Shown here piece after piece: positions 1 through 12,025 of a stretch of 64,000 nt of DNA. The DNA lies in the NCBI GenBank assembly GCA_027943335.1, contig BSBK01002051.1:2501-66500 (forward strand), in the 5' to 3' direction. The stretch is from Chamaecyparis obtusa. Its lineage: Eukaryota; Streptophyta; Pinopsida; Cupressales; Cupressaceae. The translations under genes and the position numbers were made by a program. Below the pieces are notes generated by a model that ran no database searches, was not told the DNA's origin, and worked only from the letters and a program-made list of their open reading frames with translations. Numbering within the stretch: position 1 is the first letter of the stretch; the number at the start of each line of letters is the position of its first letter.

Positions 1-1176
1 AATAATAATAATAATTATATGTTTTCATTATTTATGTAAATGGTATGTTATTTAAGTAAATAAAGAGAGTTAAATAAAGTATATTTAATAAATGTATTAA
101 ATAAAAAGTAAAAATAACTATAATAAAAGGGAAATGCCTTTTTGTAATAAAATTAGCTATCTAGGAGGGAGTTGAACTTGAGACATCCTAGAAGTTAGGC
201 TAGTTGGTTTCCATGTGTGCTATGTGTTTTACTTGATAGTTATTTGCTGAGTTTTCTTGTTATGGTTTTCTTTTGAGACTTTTTTTTTATTCAAATTAAC
301 AAAAGCTTTATTATTGTTTATGGGAGATGTTGATTATATTTTCCAACCAACTATGGAGGTTGGAGAAGTTGCTTCCCGTAGAGCAACTCCTCCAACCATA
401 TAGTTGGAGGTTAAATATTTGTGTTTTGGATTTGAGGGGGAGGATCAGGAGTTGGGATTTGAGGAGAGATATTTCCTTTGGGTTGAAGAATTTTATAGAA
501 AAAAATTATAGTGGTGAGAAGAGAATTTATTATTCTCTGGGATTGTCCTGTTGTTTTCTCTCGGAAGAGGCTGGAATTGGTGGCTTTCAGAAGGAATCTG
601 AAGGAGTGATTGGATGGGTTGAGGTCATTTGAATCTTCTTCTCCCTAATGCTTTGATCTTCACAGGACTCCAGGTAGGATCTATCCTAGAGATGATCCTT
701 TTGTTTTTTTTCCTATGTGTAATTATATTTTGGTTGTCTTCTCCATTGATTGCAATTTAAAAGTTAAATTTATACTATTTGTGATGTGAGGATTCTTATG
801 TATTTGCAAACTCTTCCAAAACTATTATTTGATATATATTATTTGGTTCTCATTTATGTATTTGTTGGAAGCTATAGAGTTCATGGTGCCTTCTTTGTTT
901 CTACTTTCTTATTCTGAATGTTTAGGAGTATTTTCAAGCCTTAGAACAATTGTTCATCTTTGTTGGTTCATGTCAGTTTTGCACCACCTTTTATTTGCCC
1001 AAGTTTTGAGTAGTTTTGGATGGTTGGTAATCATAGTTGGAGGGTCATCTTAGCATGAAAAATGGGAGATCTCAAATGGGTCTTTACCAGATTAGGTTTC
1101 CATGGCTCCCATAATGCCCAGTTTTACCCACAAGTCAGAACTGTTAGTTGTTTTTTTAATTTTCTAGCATTCTTTA

Positions 1177-1407
1177 CAAATGGGTAGTTACCTTTAACAT
1201 ATGTACAATTACTTTGAATGATTGCATAGGCACCTTAAACAAATGTGCAACTCTATTAAACAAATGTGTAGTCTGATCTCACAAATGCTTAGTGACCTAG
1301 TTCAAATGTGCAGTTACCTTGAACAAATGCGTAGGAAACTTGAATAAATGTGCAATTACAAGAAACCAATGGGCAGGACTACTAAACAAATGCGCAGTTT
1401 GATCCTA
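1177..1407. repeat. 21-bp minisatellite, 11 units
   Basis: Eleven consecutive units of exactly 21 bp can be laid end to end, most starting CAAATG (for example at 1240, 1261, 1282, 1303, 1324, 1345 and 1387). Units are degenerate, sharing CAAATGYGYAG at the start and differing in the last ten bases. The array lies inside LTR copy A. At the matching place copy B has an unrelated 24-25-bp minisatellite. Confidence 0.8.
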
Positions 1408-1425
1408 GGTTAGGGTTTAGGTAGA

Positions 1426-1489
1426 CTTTATACAAGTATAAGTTAAAGTATAAGAAATTAAACTTATACTTTGTTATACTTGTATAAAG
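1426..1489. repeat. MITE-like foldback hairpin
   Basis: Outer arms of 15 bp (1426-1440 and 1475-1489) are perfect inverted repeats. Inner arms of 10 bp (AAAGTATAAG at 1445 and CTTATACTTT at 1463) are also perfect. The hairpin is flanked by an 11-bp direct repeat GGGTTTAGGTA (1413-1423 and 1489-1499), which could be a target duplication. A related hairpin sits at 37813-37888 in copy B. Confidence 0.6.
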
Positions 1490-3909
1490 GGTTTAGGTAC
1501 CTTTCGGGATGATTGGGATAGGTTTCAAATTCATAGGAGTTAAGATGCAACTTATAATTTTGAGATTTCAAAAAAAAAAAAGACTTAGCCAAATTTCAAG
1601 CACGTGGGATTTTGCAAGACATGGTGTTTTGGTATATGAAATTTTGTGTAAACTTTAAATATGTTCATTTCTTGTTTTTTTGAGATTATATGGTGCATTT
1701 AGATGCTTGAATAAGGTTTAGGATGTTTTTTAGGGATTAGAATTAGAGTAAGGGTTGTCCAATGGACTAGGACTGCTCTAAGGCCTCCTAAATGTTCCCC
1801 AACATTCCTAAACTTTCCTATTCTTTTCTATGCTTTGATTCTAGTTCTTGAAAGTGTTTATGATGTATTTTGTTCCATGTATGATGTATATGTGATGTGT
1901 GAAGTTGTGTCACCTATGTACATTCGTTATTTGTTTTGTTGAGGCTATATGGTTTACTTGTGATTATTTTGCACTTGGCATAGATTTGAGCTTAGTTTAT
2001 GAGGCTAGGACTTGTCTTAATGGCTAGTGTGCATGAGAGGGTTCCTTAGATCTATAAATGAGCCTTGGAAAGTTTTACTTGTGTATGTGAAAGGTTTTAT
2101 GTTTCTCTTTGAGATGTCTTGTGATAGACATTCTTCCAATCGTTCCTGTTGTGTATATGGCTAAGGTTAGGACTCGCTCTGAGGGCCTGAGTGCAGTAGG
2201 GGATTTTCCTAAACCTATGAGTCAGGGACTTGGAAGTGTTCTATCTTATTTTGTGGCTTGTGATAGGGTAATGGGAATAGGAGCCTTAAGTGAGTGGCTC
2301 ACCATAGGTGATGGAATCCTAAAGTGGTTGCTAGATGATCCTATGGGTGGGTTTTGTAATAAGTGTTAACCTTTAAAATTAACCTGGGAAGGGGGGATTC
2401 AAAAGATAATGAGAGAAAATAATAATAATGGCCACATAGACCTAATTCAAGTACCGGGACTAGGGATAACTACCAGGGTGTATCCCTATTCATAAAGGGG
2501 GCACCGGGTTTACATGGTTGCCCAGGTTGGATCCCAATACACAGGTTGTGTGATGACACTCACTTAGGTGGTCTCATAGAACCTTAACCTCAGTGTTATA
2601 GTATGATGATATTTTTACGTGCCTTATTCTTTTTATTTTAGTCTGTGGTTTTATTGGAATTTGAGACTTAGATTTCCTTAAGGTCTTGAGAGTACCTTGG
2701 TTCTATCTCCTAGCACGGGGGGTGGAACTTTATTAGTTTCACATGGTTGGGTGGAAAATCTATTTCGAGGTATTGTTCGTGGTTCATGTCGTGGCTTGGA
2801 TTTTGAGTTGTTCAGTGGTGAAGATTTTTTTCTTGTATCATGTATCTCTATCTTTTGTTATCAAGATGTAAAGATGTATTGTAAGCCCTTGGGCAACTTG
2901 GTGTAATTATCTTTATATATGCCTTCGGGCAATGTGCAGTAACTGTAATTATGTTTGTAAAAGGAAATTGCAAGGAATAAGTTATGTATATGTGAAGGGT
3001 AGAATTGTGAATCTAAAGAAGGGATTGAGTATGGTTAAATCAATGAGTAATTTCTTACCTTATATCTCTTGTGAGTTTTAAATGAAATTGAAAGTAATGG
3101 TTCTATGCAAACTTTTGTAATGAAAGTAATTATGGATGTAAACTTCTTTAAAAGGAATCTTGTTTTGATATTTGGTTAGTGAAAAGATATGATAAGGGTT
3201 GAAGGGTATCTTCAGGTGAAAGAATAAGGGAAAAGGAAACATGTTTGTTATTGAACGAAGTAATGAGATGTGACTTCTTAAATGTAAAGTTCATTGTGAG
3301 TAATGTGTGATTATTCAAACAAGGTTTTAATCTCAATTCTTAACTAGGCCTATACAAGGTTATAGATGATGATTTGTGGAAGTTAAACGTATGGAAAAAG
3401 AAAGATTCATTGAATGGTTTGTGTTGGTTAACAATATATGGTTAATTAATTTACACTATTATTATATTGAAAGTAGAAAGTAGGGACTCTTATTGTAAAA
3501 GTTTAATTGAGTGTTGCAATTGAGTTGAGCATAAATAATGTTAAGGAGTAAATAAACATGAAAGAATAAATGTGCTTAGTGGATGTGATAAGTAATGTAA
3601 GCTTGTTTCAATTCTGAAGGTAAATTATGTGTTAGTCAATAATGGAAATTAATTCCAGTAGTTCATTAATGTAATTGGTTATGATGTGAAATGGAATTAA
3701 TGTTAATTGAAGTTGTAATGGAAATAAAATTTCTTAGATTAAGTAATTAAATGAAATACTTGATAATGGTATTTGAATTCATTAAGGGAACCTTAAGGAA
3801 TGTACGTGTGAATGGTAATGATGATATGTTAAAGTGTTTAAAAAAAATTTGGTTGTAATTTTAGGTCATTGACCTAATTCCTTATGGGTTCCCTGGTGGG
3901 GACATTACA

Positions 3910-6900
3910 ATTCAAATGTGTCCATAGGGATCATGAGGACTTCGTAGGGGTCCTAATGCATGATAAGGGGTACTAAAACCCCTAGGAAGTCTCCATGACC
4001 CCTTTTGACATATTTGAATGCTCAAGTGTGTTCGAAGGAGTCGTAGGACCTCTTAGGATAGACTTGAGCATTCCAATGTGTCCATAGGGGTCATGGGAGC
4101 TTCTTAGGGGTCCTAACATGTGATAAGGGGTGCAAGGACCCCTAAAAAGTCTCCATGACCACTTTTGACACATTTGAATGCTTAAGTGTGTTTGAAGGAG
4201 TTGTACGACCCCTTCGAACACATTTGAGCATTCCAATGTGTCCATAGGGGTCATGCGGGCTTCCTAGGGGTCCTAACACATGATAAGGTGTACTAGGACC
4301 CCTAGAAAGTCCCCATGACCCCTTTTGACACATTTAAATGGTCAAGTGTGTTCGAATCAGTCATAGATCCCCTTAGGACACACTTGAGCATTCCAATATG
4401 TCCGAAGGGATCATGGGGGCTTCCAAGGGGTCCTAACATGTGATAAGACATACTAGAATACCTAGGAAGTCACCATGACCCCTTTTGACACATTTCAATC
4501 CTCAAGTATGTCTGAAGGGGTTGTAGGACCCCTTAGGACACACTTGAGAATTCAAATATGTCCATAGGGGTCTTTAGGGCTTCCTAGGGGTCCTAACATG
4601 TGATACGGCATACTAGGACTGCTAGAAAGTCTCCATGACTCCTTTTGACACATTTGAATACTCAAGTGTGTCCAAAAGGGTCGTAGGACCCCTTAGCACA
4701 CACTTGAGTAGTCCATTGTGTCCATAAGGGTCATGAGGACTTCCTAGGGGTCCTAACACATGATAAGGGGTACTAGGACCCCTAGGATGTCTCCATGACC
4801 CCTTCAGACACATTTGAATGCTCAAGTTTGTTTGGAGGAGTCAAGGATACATTAGGACACACTTGAGCATTCCAATGTGTCCATAGGGGTCATGGGGGAA
4901 TCTTAGGGGTCCTAACGCTTGATAAGGGGTACTAGGACCCCTAGGAAGTTTCCATGACCCATTTTGACACATTTGAATACTCAAATGTGTCTTAAGGAAT
5001 TGTAGGACCTCGTAGGACACACTTGAGCATTCCAATGTATCCATAGGGGTTATGGGGCCTTCCTAGGGGTCCTTATGCATGATAACTGGTAATAGGACCC
5101 CTAAGAAGTCTCCATGACACATTTTGACACATCTAAGTGCTCAAGTGTTTCTAAATAAGTCGCAGGACCCCTTAGGACACACTTGAGCAATCCAATGTGT
5201 AAATAGGGGTCATGGAAGCTTCCTAGGGGTCCTAATGCATGATAAGGCATAGTAGGACCCATAGGAAGTCCCCATGACCCCTTTTGACACATCTGAATGC
5301 TCAAGTGTGTTGGAATGAGTCGTAGAACCCCTTAGGACACACTTGAGAATTCCAATGTCTTCATATGGGTCATGGGGGATCCCTAGGGGTCCCAACACCT
5401 GATAAGGCATACTAAGACACTTAGGAAGTCCAAATGACCCCTTTTGACACATATGAATACTCAAGTGTGTCCCAATGAGTTTTAGGACCCCTTAGGACAC
5501 ACTTGAGCATTCCAATGTTTGCATAGGGGTCTGGGGGCTTCCTAGGGGCCCTAACACATGATAAGGGGTACTAGGACCCCTAGGAAATCTCCATGACCCC
5601 TTTTGACACATTTGAATGCTCAAGTATGTCTGAGTCAGTCATAGGACCCCTTACGACACACTTTAGCAATCCAATGTGTCCATGGGGGTCATGGGGGCTT
5701 CCTAGGGGTCCTAACATGTGATAAGGCGTACTAGGACCCCTAGGAAGCCCCAATGACCCCTTTTGACACATTTAAATGTTCAAGTGTGTTCAAATGGTTC
5801 ATATGACCCATTAGGACACAATTGAGCCTTCCAATGTGTCCATAGGGGTCATGGGGACTTCCTAGGGGTCCTAACATGTGATATGGCTTACTAGGACAAC
5901 TAGGAAGTCTCCATGACCTCTTTTGACACATTTGAATGCTCAAGTGTGTCCAAAGGGTTCACAGGATCCCTTAGGACACACGTGAGCATTCCAATGTGTC
6001 CATATAGGTCATTAGGACTTCATAGGAGTTCTAACACATTTTAAGGGGTACTAGGACCCCTAAGAATTCTCCATGACCCCTTTTTACACATTTAAATGCT
6101 CAAGTGTGTCTGAAGTAGTCATAGGACCCCTTAGAACACACTTGAGCATTCCAATGTGTCCATAGAAGCCATTGGGGCTTCCTAGGGGTCCTAAAATGTG
6201 ATAAGGGGTAATAGGACCCCTAGGAAGTCTCCATGACCCCTTACGACACACTTGAGCATTCCAGTGTGTCCATAGGGGTGAATGGGCTTCCTAGGAGTCC
6301 TAACGCATGATAAGGTATACGAAGAGCCCTAGGAAGTATCCATCACCTCTTTTGACACATTTGACTATTGAAGGGTGTTTGAAGGGGTCGTAGGACCCCT
6401 TAGGATAACCTTGAGCATTCTAATGTGTCCATAGGGGTCATGGGGGCTTGCTAGGGGTCCTAACATGTGATAAGGTGTACTACGACCCCTAGGAAGTTTC
6501 AATGACCCCTTTTGACACATTTGAATGCTCAAGTCTATTTGAAGGTGTTGTAGGACCCCTTAGTACACACTTGAGCATTCCAATGTGTCCATAGGGGTCA
6601 AGGGGGCTTCCTAGCAGTTCTAACACATGATAATGCATACTAGGACCCCTAAAAAGTCTCCATCACCCCTTTTGGCACATTTTAATACTCAAGTGTGTTT
6701 GAGGGGGTCATAGGACCCCTTAGGAGACACTTGAGCATTCAGCTATGTCCATAGGGGTCATCAAGGCTTCCTAGGGGTCCTAGCATGTGATAAGGTGTAC
6801 TAGGAACCCTAAGAAGTCTCCATGACCACTTTTGAGATATTTGAATGGTCAAATGTGTTCGAAGGGGCTGTAGGACCCCTTAGGAGACACTTGAGAATTC

Positions 6901-9900
6901 CAATATGTCCATAGGGGTCATGGGGGCTTCCTAGGGGTCCTAGCATGTGATAAGGCATAATAGGACCCCTAAGAATTCCCCATGATCCCTTTTGACACAT
7001 TTTAATTCTCAAGTGTATTTGAATGAGTTGTATGACCCCTTAGGGAAAACTTGAGCATTCCAATGTGTCCATAGGGGTCGTGGTGGCTTCCTAGGGTTCC
7101 TAAAAAATAATAAGGGGTACTAGGACCCATAGGAAGTCTCCATGACCCCTTTTGACCCATTTGAGTGCTCAAGTGTGTCTGAAGGAGTCGTAGGACCACT
7201 TAGAACACACTTGAGAATTCCAATGTTTCCATAGGCATCATGGGGGCTTCCTAGGGGCCTAATGCATGATAAGGTGTACTAGGATCTATAGGAAGTACCC
7301 ATGACCCCTTTAGAAATATTTGAATGCTCAAGTGTTTCTCAATAAGTCATAGAAACCCTTAGGATAGACTTAAGCATTCCATTTTGTTCGTAGGGGTCAT
7401 GGGGACTTCCTAGGGGTCCTAATGCATGATAAGGTGTACTAGGGCCCCTAGTAAGTCTCCATGACCCCTTTTGACACATTTGATTTCTCAAGTGTGTCCG
7501 AAGGGGTTGTAGGACCCCTTAGGACACACTTGAGCATTCCAATATGTCCATAGGGGTCATGGGGGCTTCTTAGGGGTCCTAATTCATAATAAGATGTACT
7601 AGGATCCCTAGGAAGTCTCCATGACCCCTGTTGACACATTTGAATGCTAAAGTGTGTCCGAAGGGTTTGTAGGACCCCTTAGGACACACTTGAGCATTCC
7701 AATTTTTCTAGAGGGGTCATGGGAACTTCCTAGGGGTCCTAACCCATGATAAGGTGTACTAGGATCGCTAAGAAGTCATCATGACCCCTTTTGACACATT
7801 TGAATGCTCAAGTGTGTCCAAAGGGGTCGTGAGGACTTCATAGGGGGTCCTATCACATGATAATGGGTACTAGGACCCCTAGGAAGTCTCCATGACCCAT
7901 TTTGACACATTTTAATGTTCAAGTCTGTCTGAAGGAGTTGTAGGACCCCTTAGAACACACTTGAGCATTCCAATGTGTCCATAGGGGTCATGGGAGATTT
8001 CTAAGGGTCTCAATGCTTGATAAGGATTACTAGGACCCCTAGGAAATCTCCATGACCCCTTTTGACACATTTGAATGCTCAAGTTTGTCTGAAGGAGTCA
8101 TAGGACCCCTTAGGACACACGTGAGCATTCCAATCTATTTATAGGGGCCATGGGGCGTTCCAAGGGGTTGTAACACATGATAGTTGGTTCTAGGACCCCT
8201 AACAAGTCTACATGACCCCTTTTGACACAATTTAATGCTCAAGTGTGTCCGAAGGAGTGGTAGGACACTTTAGGACACACTTGAGCATCCCAATGTGTCC
8301 ATATGGGTCATGGGGGCTTCCTAGGGGTCCTAACATGTGATAATGGGTAATAGGACCCCTAGGAAGTCTTCAAGACCCATTTTGCCACATTTGAATGCTC
8401 AAGTGTGTCTAAAGGAGTCTTAGGCCCCTTAGGACACACTTGACCATTCCAATGTGGCCATTGGGGTCATGGGAGCTTCCTAGTGGTCCTAATGCATGAT
8501 AAATGGTAATAGGACTACTAGGAAGTCTCCATGACCCCTTTTGTCACATTTGAATGCTCAAGTGTGTCTGAATGAGTTCTAGGACCCCTTAGGACACACT
8601 TGAGAATTCTAATGTGTCTATAGGAGTCATGGGGGCATCCTAGGGGTCTTAACACATGACAAGGCATACTAGGACCCCTAGCAAGCCCCCATGACCACTT
8701 TTGACACATTTGAATGCTCAAGTGTGTCAGAACAGGTCGTAGAAATCCTTAGGACAGACTTGAGAATTAAAATGTGTCCATAGGGGTCATGGGGGCTTCT
8801 TAGGGGTCCTAACATGTGGTAAGATGTACTAGGACCCCTAAGAAGCCCCCATGACCCCGTTTGACATATTTGAATGCTTAAGTGTTTTTGAATGGGTTGT
8901 AGGACCCATTGCGAGACACTTGACCATTCCAATGTGTCCAAAGGGGTCATGGAGGCTTCCTAAGGGTCCTAAAGTGTGATAAGGTGTACCAGGACCCCTA
9001 TGAAGTCTCCATGATCCCTTTTGACACATTTAAAGGCTAAAATGTCTTTGAAGGGGTCGTAGGATGCCTTAGGACACACTTGAGCATTCCAATGTGTCCA
9101 TAGGGGTCTTGGGGGCTTCCTAGGGGTCCTAACATGTGATAAGGCATGCTAGGAGCCATAGGAAGTCTCCATGACCCCTTTTGAGGCATTTGATTTCTCA
9201 AGTGTGTTAGAATGGGTTGTAGGACCCCTTAGTACACACTTGAGCATTCCAATGTGTCCATAGGGCTCATGAGGACTTCCTAGGGGTCCTAAAATATGAT
9301 AAGGTGTACTAGAACCACTAGGAAGTGTCCATGACCCCTTTTGATAAATTTAAATGGTCAAGTGTGTTTGAAGGGTTCGTTGGACCCCTTAGGACATGCT
9401 TGAGCATTCCAATGTGTCCATAGGGGTCATGAGGTTTTCATAGGGGTCCTAACATGTGATAAAGTGTACTAGGACACCTAGGAAGTCTCCATGACCCCTT
9501 TTGACATATTTGAATGCTCAACTATGTTTGAAAGAGTTGTAGGACCCCTTAGGACACACTTGACCATTCCAATGTGTCCAGAGGGGCCATGGGTACTTCC
9601 TATAGGTCCTAATGCCTGATAAGTGGTACTAAGACCCCTAGGAAGTCTCCATGACCTCTTAGGACACACTTGAGCATTCCAATGTGTCCATAGAGGTCAT
9701 TGGGGATTCTTAGGAGTTCTAACATGTGTTAAGGGGTACAAGGACCCCTAGGAAGTCTCCATGACCCCTTTTCATACATGTGAATGGTTAAATGTGTCTA
9801 AATGAGTTGTTGGACCCGTTAAGACAAACTTGAGCATTCCAATGTGTCCATAGGGGTCATGGGGGCTTCCTAGGGGACCTAACATGTGATAAGGGGTACT

Positions 9901-10331
9901 AGGATGTCTAGGAAGTCTCCATGACCCCTTTTGACACATTTGATTGCTCAAGTGTGTCAGAATGAGTCATAGTACCCCATAGAACACACTTGAGGATTCC
10001 AATGTGTCCATAGGGGTCATGGGGGCTTCCTAGGGATCCTAACGTGTGATAAGGCATACTAGGACCCCTAGGAAGCCCCCATGACCCCTTTTGACACATT
10101 TGAATCCTCAAGTGTTTCTGAATGGGTTGTAGGACCCCTTAGGACACACTTGAGTATTCCAATGTGTCCATAGGGTTCATGGGGGCTTCCTACTGGTCCT
10201 AACACATGATAAGGTGTACTAGGACCTCTAGGAAGCCCCAATAACCCCTTTTGACACATTTGAATGTTGAAGTGTTTTGGAAGGGGACATAGGACCCATT
10301 AGGACACACTTGAGCATTCTGATGTGTCCTT
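3910..10331. repeat. 160-bp palindromic satellite, block 1
   Basis: About 40 head-to-tail monomers with a 160-bp period. Each monomer holds inverted repeat A (arms beginning GGGGTCATGGGGGCTTCC and ending GACCCC, 29 bp each, 18-bp loop near ACATGTGATAAGGCATAC) and inverted repeat B (arms from GACACATTTGAATGC to GGGGTC and back, 36 bp each, 4-bp loop GTAG), separated by linkers TTTT and CATA. Monomers differ at roughly 10-15% of sites by eye. Aberrant half-size monomers occur near 6240, 7830 and 9660. The recurring minus-strand ORFs of 63-67 codons come from the period and are not genes. The block is continuous in phase with the block at 26658. Confidence 0.95.
10327..10331. other. Target site duplication, left side of the Tat element
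   Basis: TCCTT here against TCCAT at 26658-26662, one mismatch. The intact satellite has TCCAT at this place, so a 5-bp duplication with one later substitution explains both flanks. Confidence 0.7.
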
Positions 10332-11229
10332 TGTACACACTAAATAGTGCACTTCTCTAAGTCTTTGCTTCCAAGGGAATCCATGAATGGGAAACCTTAA
10401 AAAATGACCTAAAGCTCCCTAGGCATGGAGTGCAAGGATATTAAGTGTGCTCTCAGCTAGAGCTATTTAAGCCCATGACCTTGCTAGTAAACAATGCAAT
10501 GGGAGATTCAATGGAGACAAGGGCGAGGATGCCAATATCTTCAAGAATCAATACGAGAATGAAATGTAACTATGCTAGAAATGAGAATGCAAGCTAAGCT
10601 ATGAAAAAAAAGATGCAAGTGTTACAATCCAAGCTAATTAATCTATGTGGGCTAATCTAGAGCATAGAAATGAAGCTAATCTATGAAAGCATAAATATGA
10701 AGCTATGGTGCAAGAAATGGAAGATGAATGAAAGAATGTCTTCAAAAAACTCTAAATTCCAAGAAATCCTACAACATAAGGTTAGTATTCAAAAGATGGA
10801 TCCTAAAATGAGAAGAGAGCTCTCCTTTTATAAGAAATGAGAAAGAATGGACCATAGAGATTAAGAGGCAAAAGATTTAATCAAGGGTGGAGCTTGAAAG
10901 AAGAGAAATCCATGTGCACAAGATTCCTCCAATGAGAAAATAAGAGTTGACTTTTGTGTCCATATGAGACAAAAAGTTTTTTTTCCCTTTTTATAAAATA
11001 ATAATAATGCTTTATTTGTGCAACTTAGGATAAGAGGAAAAGTGGGGGCTTTTTATTTAATAAAAGGGGAGGAAATTCCTTTTAAATAAATAAAGACTTT
11101 AGGATAAAATGGTTAGCCCATAGAAAATAATCAAATAAATGATAGGACTAGGATTTGATCAAGAATAAGCAATTGATGATTTTAGCAAAAGGGGCTAATA
11201 GTCTACATGACCATTTTTAGGTGATTACA
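10332..11229 (-). repeat. 3' LTR of the Tat element
   Basis: 898 bp, aligned throughout with 25758-26657. In element orientation it starts TGTAATCACC and ends GTGTGTACA. A TATA motif (TATAAAAGG on the minus strand) lies at 10824-10832. Differences from the other LTR are scattered substitutions with a cluster around 10520-10535 and another around 10755-10775, so the insertion is not recent. Confidence 0.92.
10824..10832 (-). promoter_or_regulatory. LTR TATA box
   Basis: TATAAAAGG on the minus strand, also present in the other LTR at 26252-26260. About 400 bp of LTR lie before it and about 490 bp after it in transcript direction, a plausible U3/R arrangement. Assigned from motif only. Confidence 0.5.
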
Positions 11230-11242
11230 TTTGGCCCTCTTT
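11230..11242 (-). other. Polypurine tract of the Tat element
   Basis: On the minus strand AAAGAGGGCCAAA directly precedes TGTAATC, the start of the 3' LTR. Its position is right for the plus-strand primer, though two pyrimidines interrupt the purine run. Confidence 0.55.
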
Positions 11243-11945
11243 GACTAATGTGTGATTGATCTGAGAACACATTATGTCAAAGAATAGATCAGCCAAGAAG
11301 GAAAGTAGATAGAGATCTGACTCCAAAGAATAAAGTGCAGAGAGATAGCAAATCCTGCATGGTCAGCCTGGTAGCGACAGTACTGAACACTTAGCAAAGA
11401 AATGGACAGTATTAGAACTGGAGACAAGAACTAACATGTCAAGCGCAAAGATAGATCAATTAGAGAAAATGGAATGGTCGAGCATATTCTATAGAGAGTA
11501 GCCAATAAGATATGATGTGTTTTCCCCCTCGAGATCAAAATTGAAATTAGGTAGAGGGAAGGAAGAAGCAAGAGCAACATGATCAAATCACTAGAAATCA
11601 TAATCGAAGAGATGAAGCATGATAAGATAATCATCAAGTAATGAAGATATGCCCCAATGAAGACCGTAGAGAGAGATGAATGAAATGAATGAAAGACTAG
11701 AAGGGTGAGAGAGATGGGGATGAAGAAAGAAAGAAAGTCCTAGTGAAGATTGAAGGATCAAGCCTCAAAAGGCTAGCGAACTGCGCAGAAGAAGGGAAAA
11801 TTTTCAAATGTGATTTTGACTATTAAGATGAACACAAATTTTGATTTCAATTCAAAAAATGGATCCAAGACATCAAAATTAGCTAGGGGTGCAATTTTCA
11901 TGAAATTTTGAGATGTTTTGAAAATTGGTCAAAAAGTCAAAATGC
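11243..11945. other. Noncoding segment between the 3' LTR and the antisense gene
   Basis: About 700 bp, purine-rich on the plus strand (runs of GAGAGATG, GAATGAAATGAATG, AAGAAAGAAAGAAAG around 11670-11740). No domain was recognised in any frame. It would hold the upstream promoter region of the antisense gene and the 3' untranslated part of the element transcript. Confidence 0.5.
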
Positions 11946-11954
11946 TATATAAGG
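11946..11954 (+). promoter_or_regulatory. TATA box of the antisense plant mobile domain gene
   Basis: TATATAAGG lies 80 bp before the ATG at 12026, a normal plant core-promoter spacing, on the strand opposite to gag-pol. Transcription from it is an inference. Confidence 0.5.
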
Positions 11955-12025
11955 GGTAAAAAGGGCAGTTTCAAATTCATTTGTCTTTTGTGATTTTGAG
12001 AATCTAAAGAGCTTAGAGAGAGAAG

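Larger units (their letters stand above)
1..3909. mobile_element. Long terminal repeat (copy A), truncated by the window start; probable solo LTR
   Basis: This stretch is a diverged copy of the element at 35570-39375. Blocks match along its length: the ATA-rich start (about 36310 in copy B), the paired motifs around CCAACCAACTATGGA, the segment reading CCATAATGCCCAGTTTTACC, the segment reading GATGATTGGGATAGG, and the 3' end GGGGACATTACA. It stops at 3909 exactly where 160-bp satellite begins, and copy B stops at the same satellite base. No gag or pol coding is seen, and the short ORFs here are not kept in copy B. Copy A holds about 0.7-0.8 kb near 3050-3770 that is missing from copy B. Strand is undetermined. 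A solo LTR or a non-autonomous element are both possible; the left end lies outside the window. Confidence 0.7.

Noticed and set aside
327..2906. Small ORFs in LTR copy A (327-632, 829-1053, 2109-2369, 2697-2906)
   Set aside because: The homologous parts of copy B do not keep the frames, and no domain is recognised.
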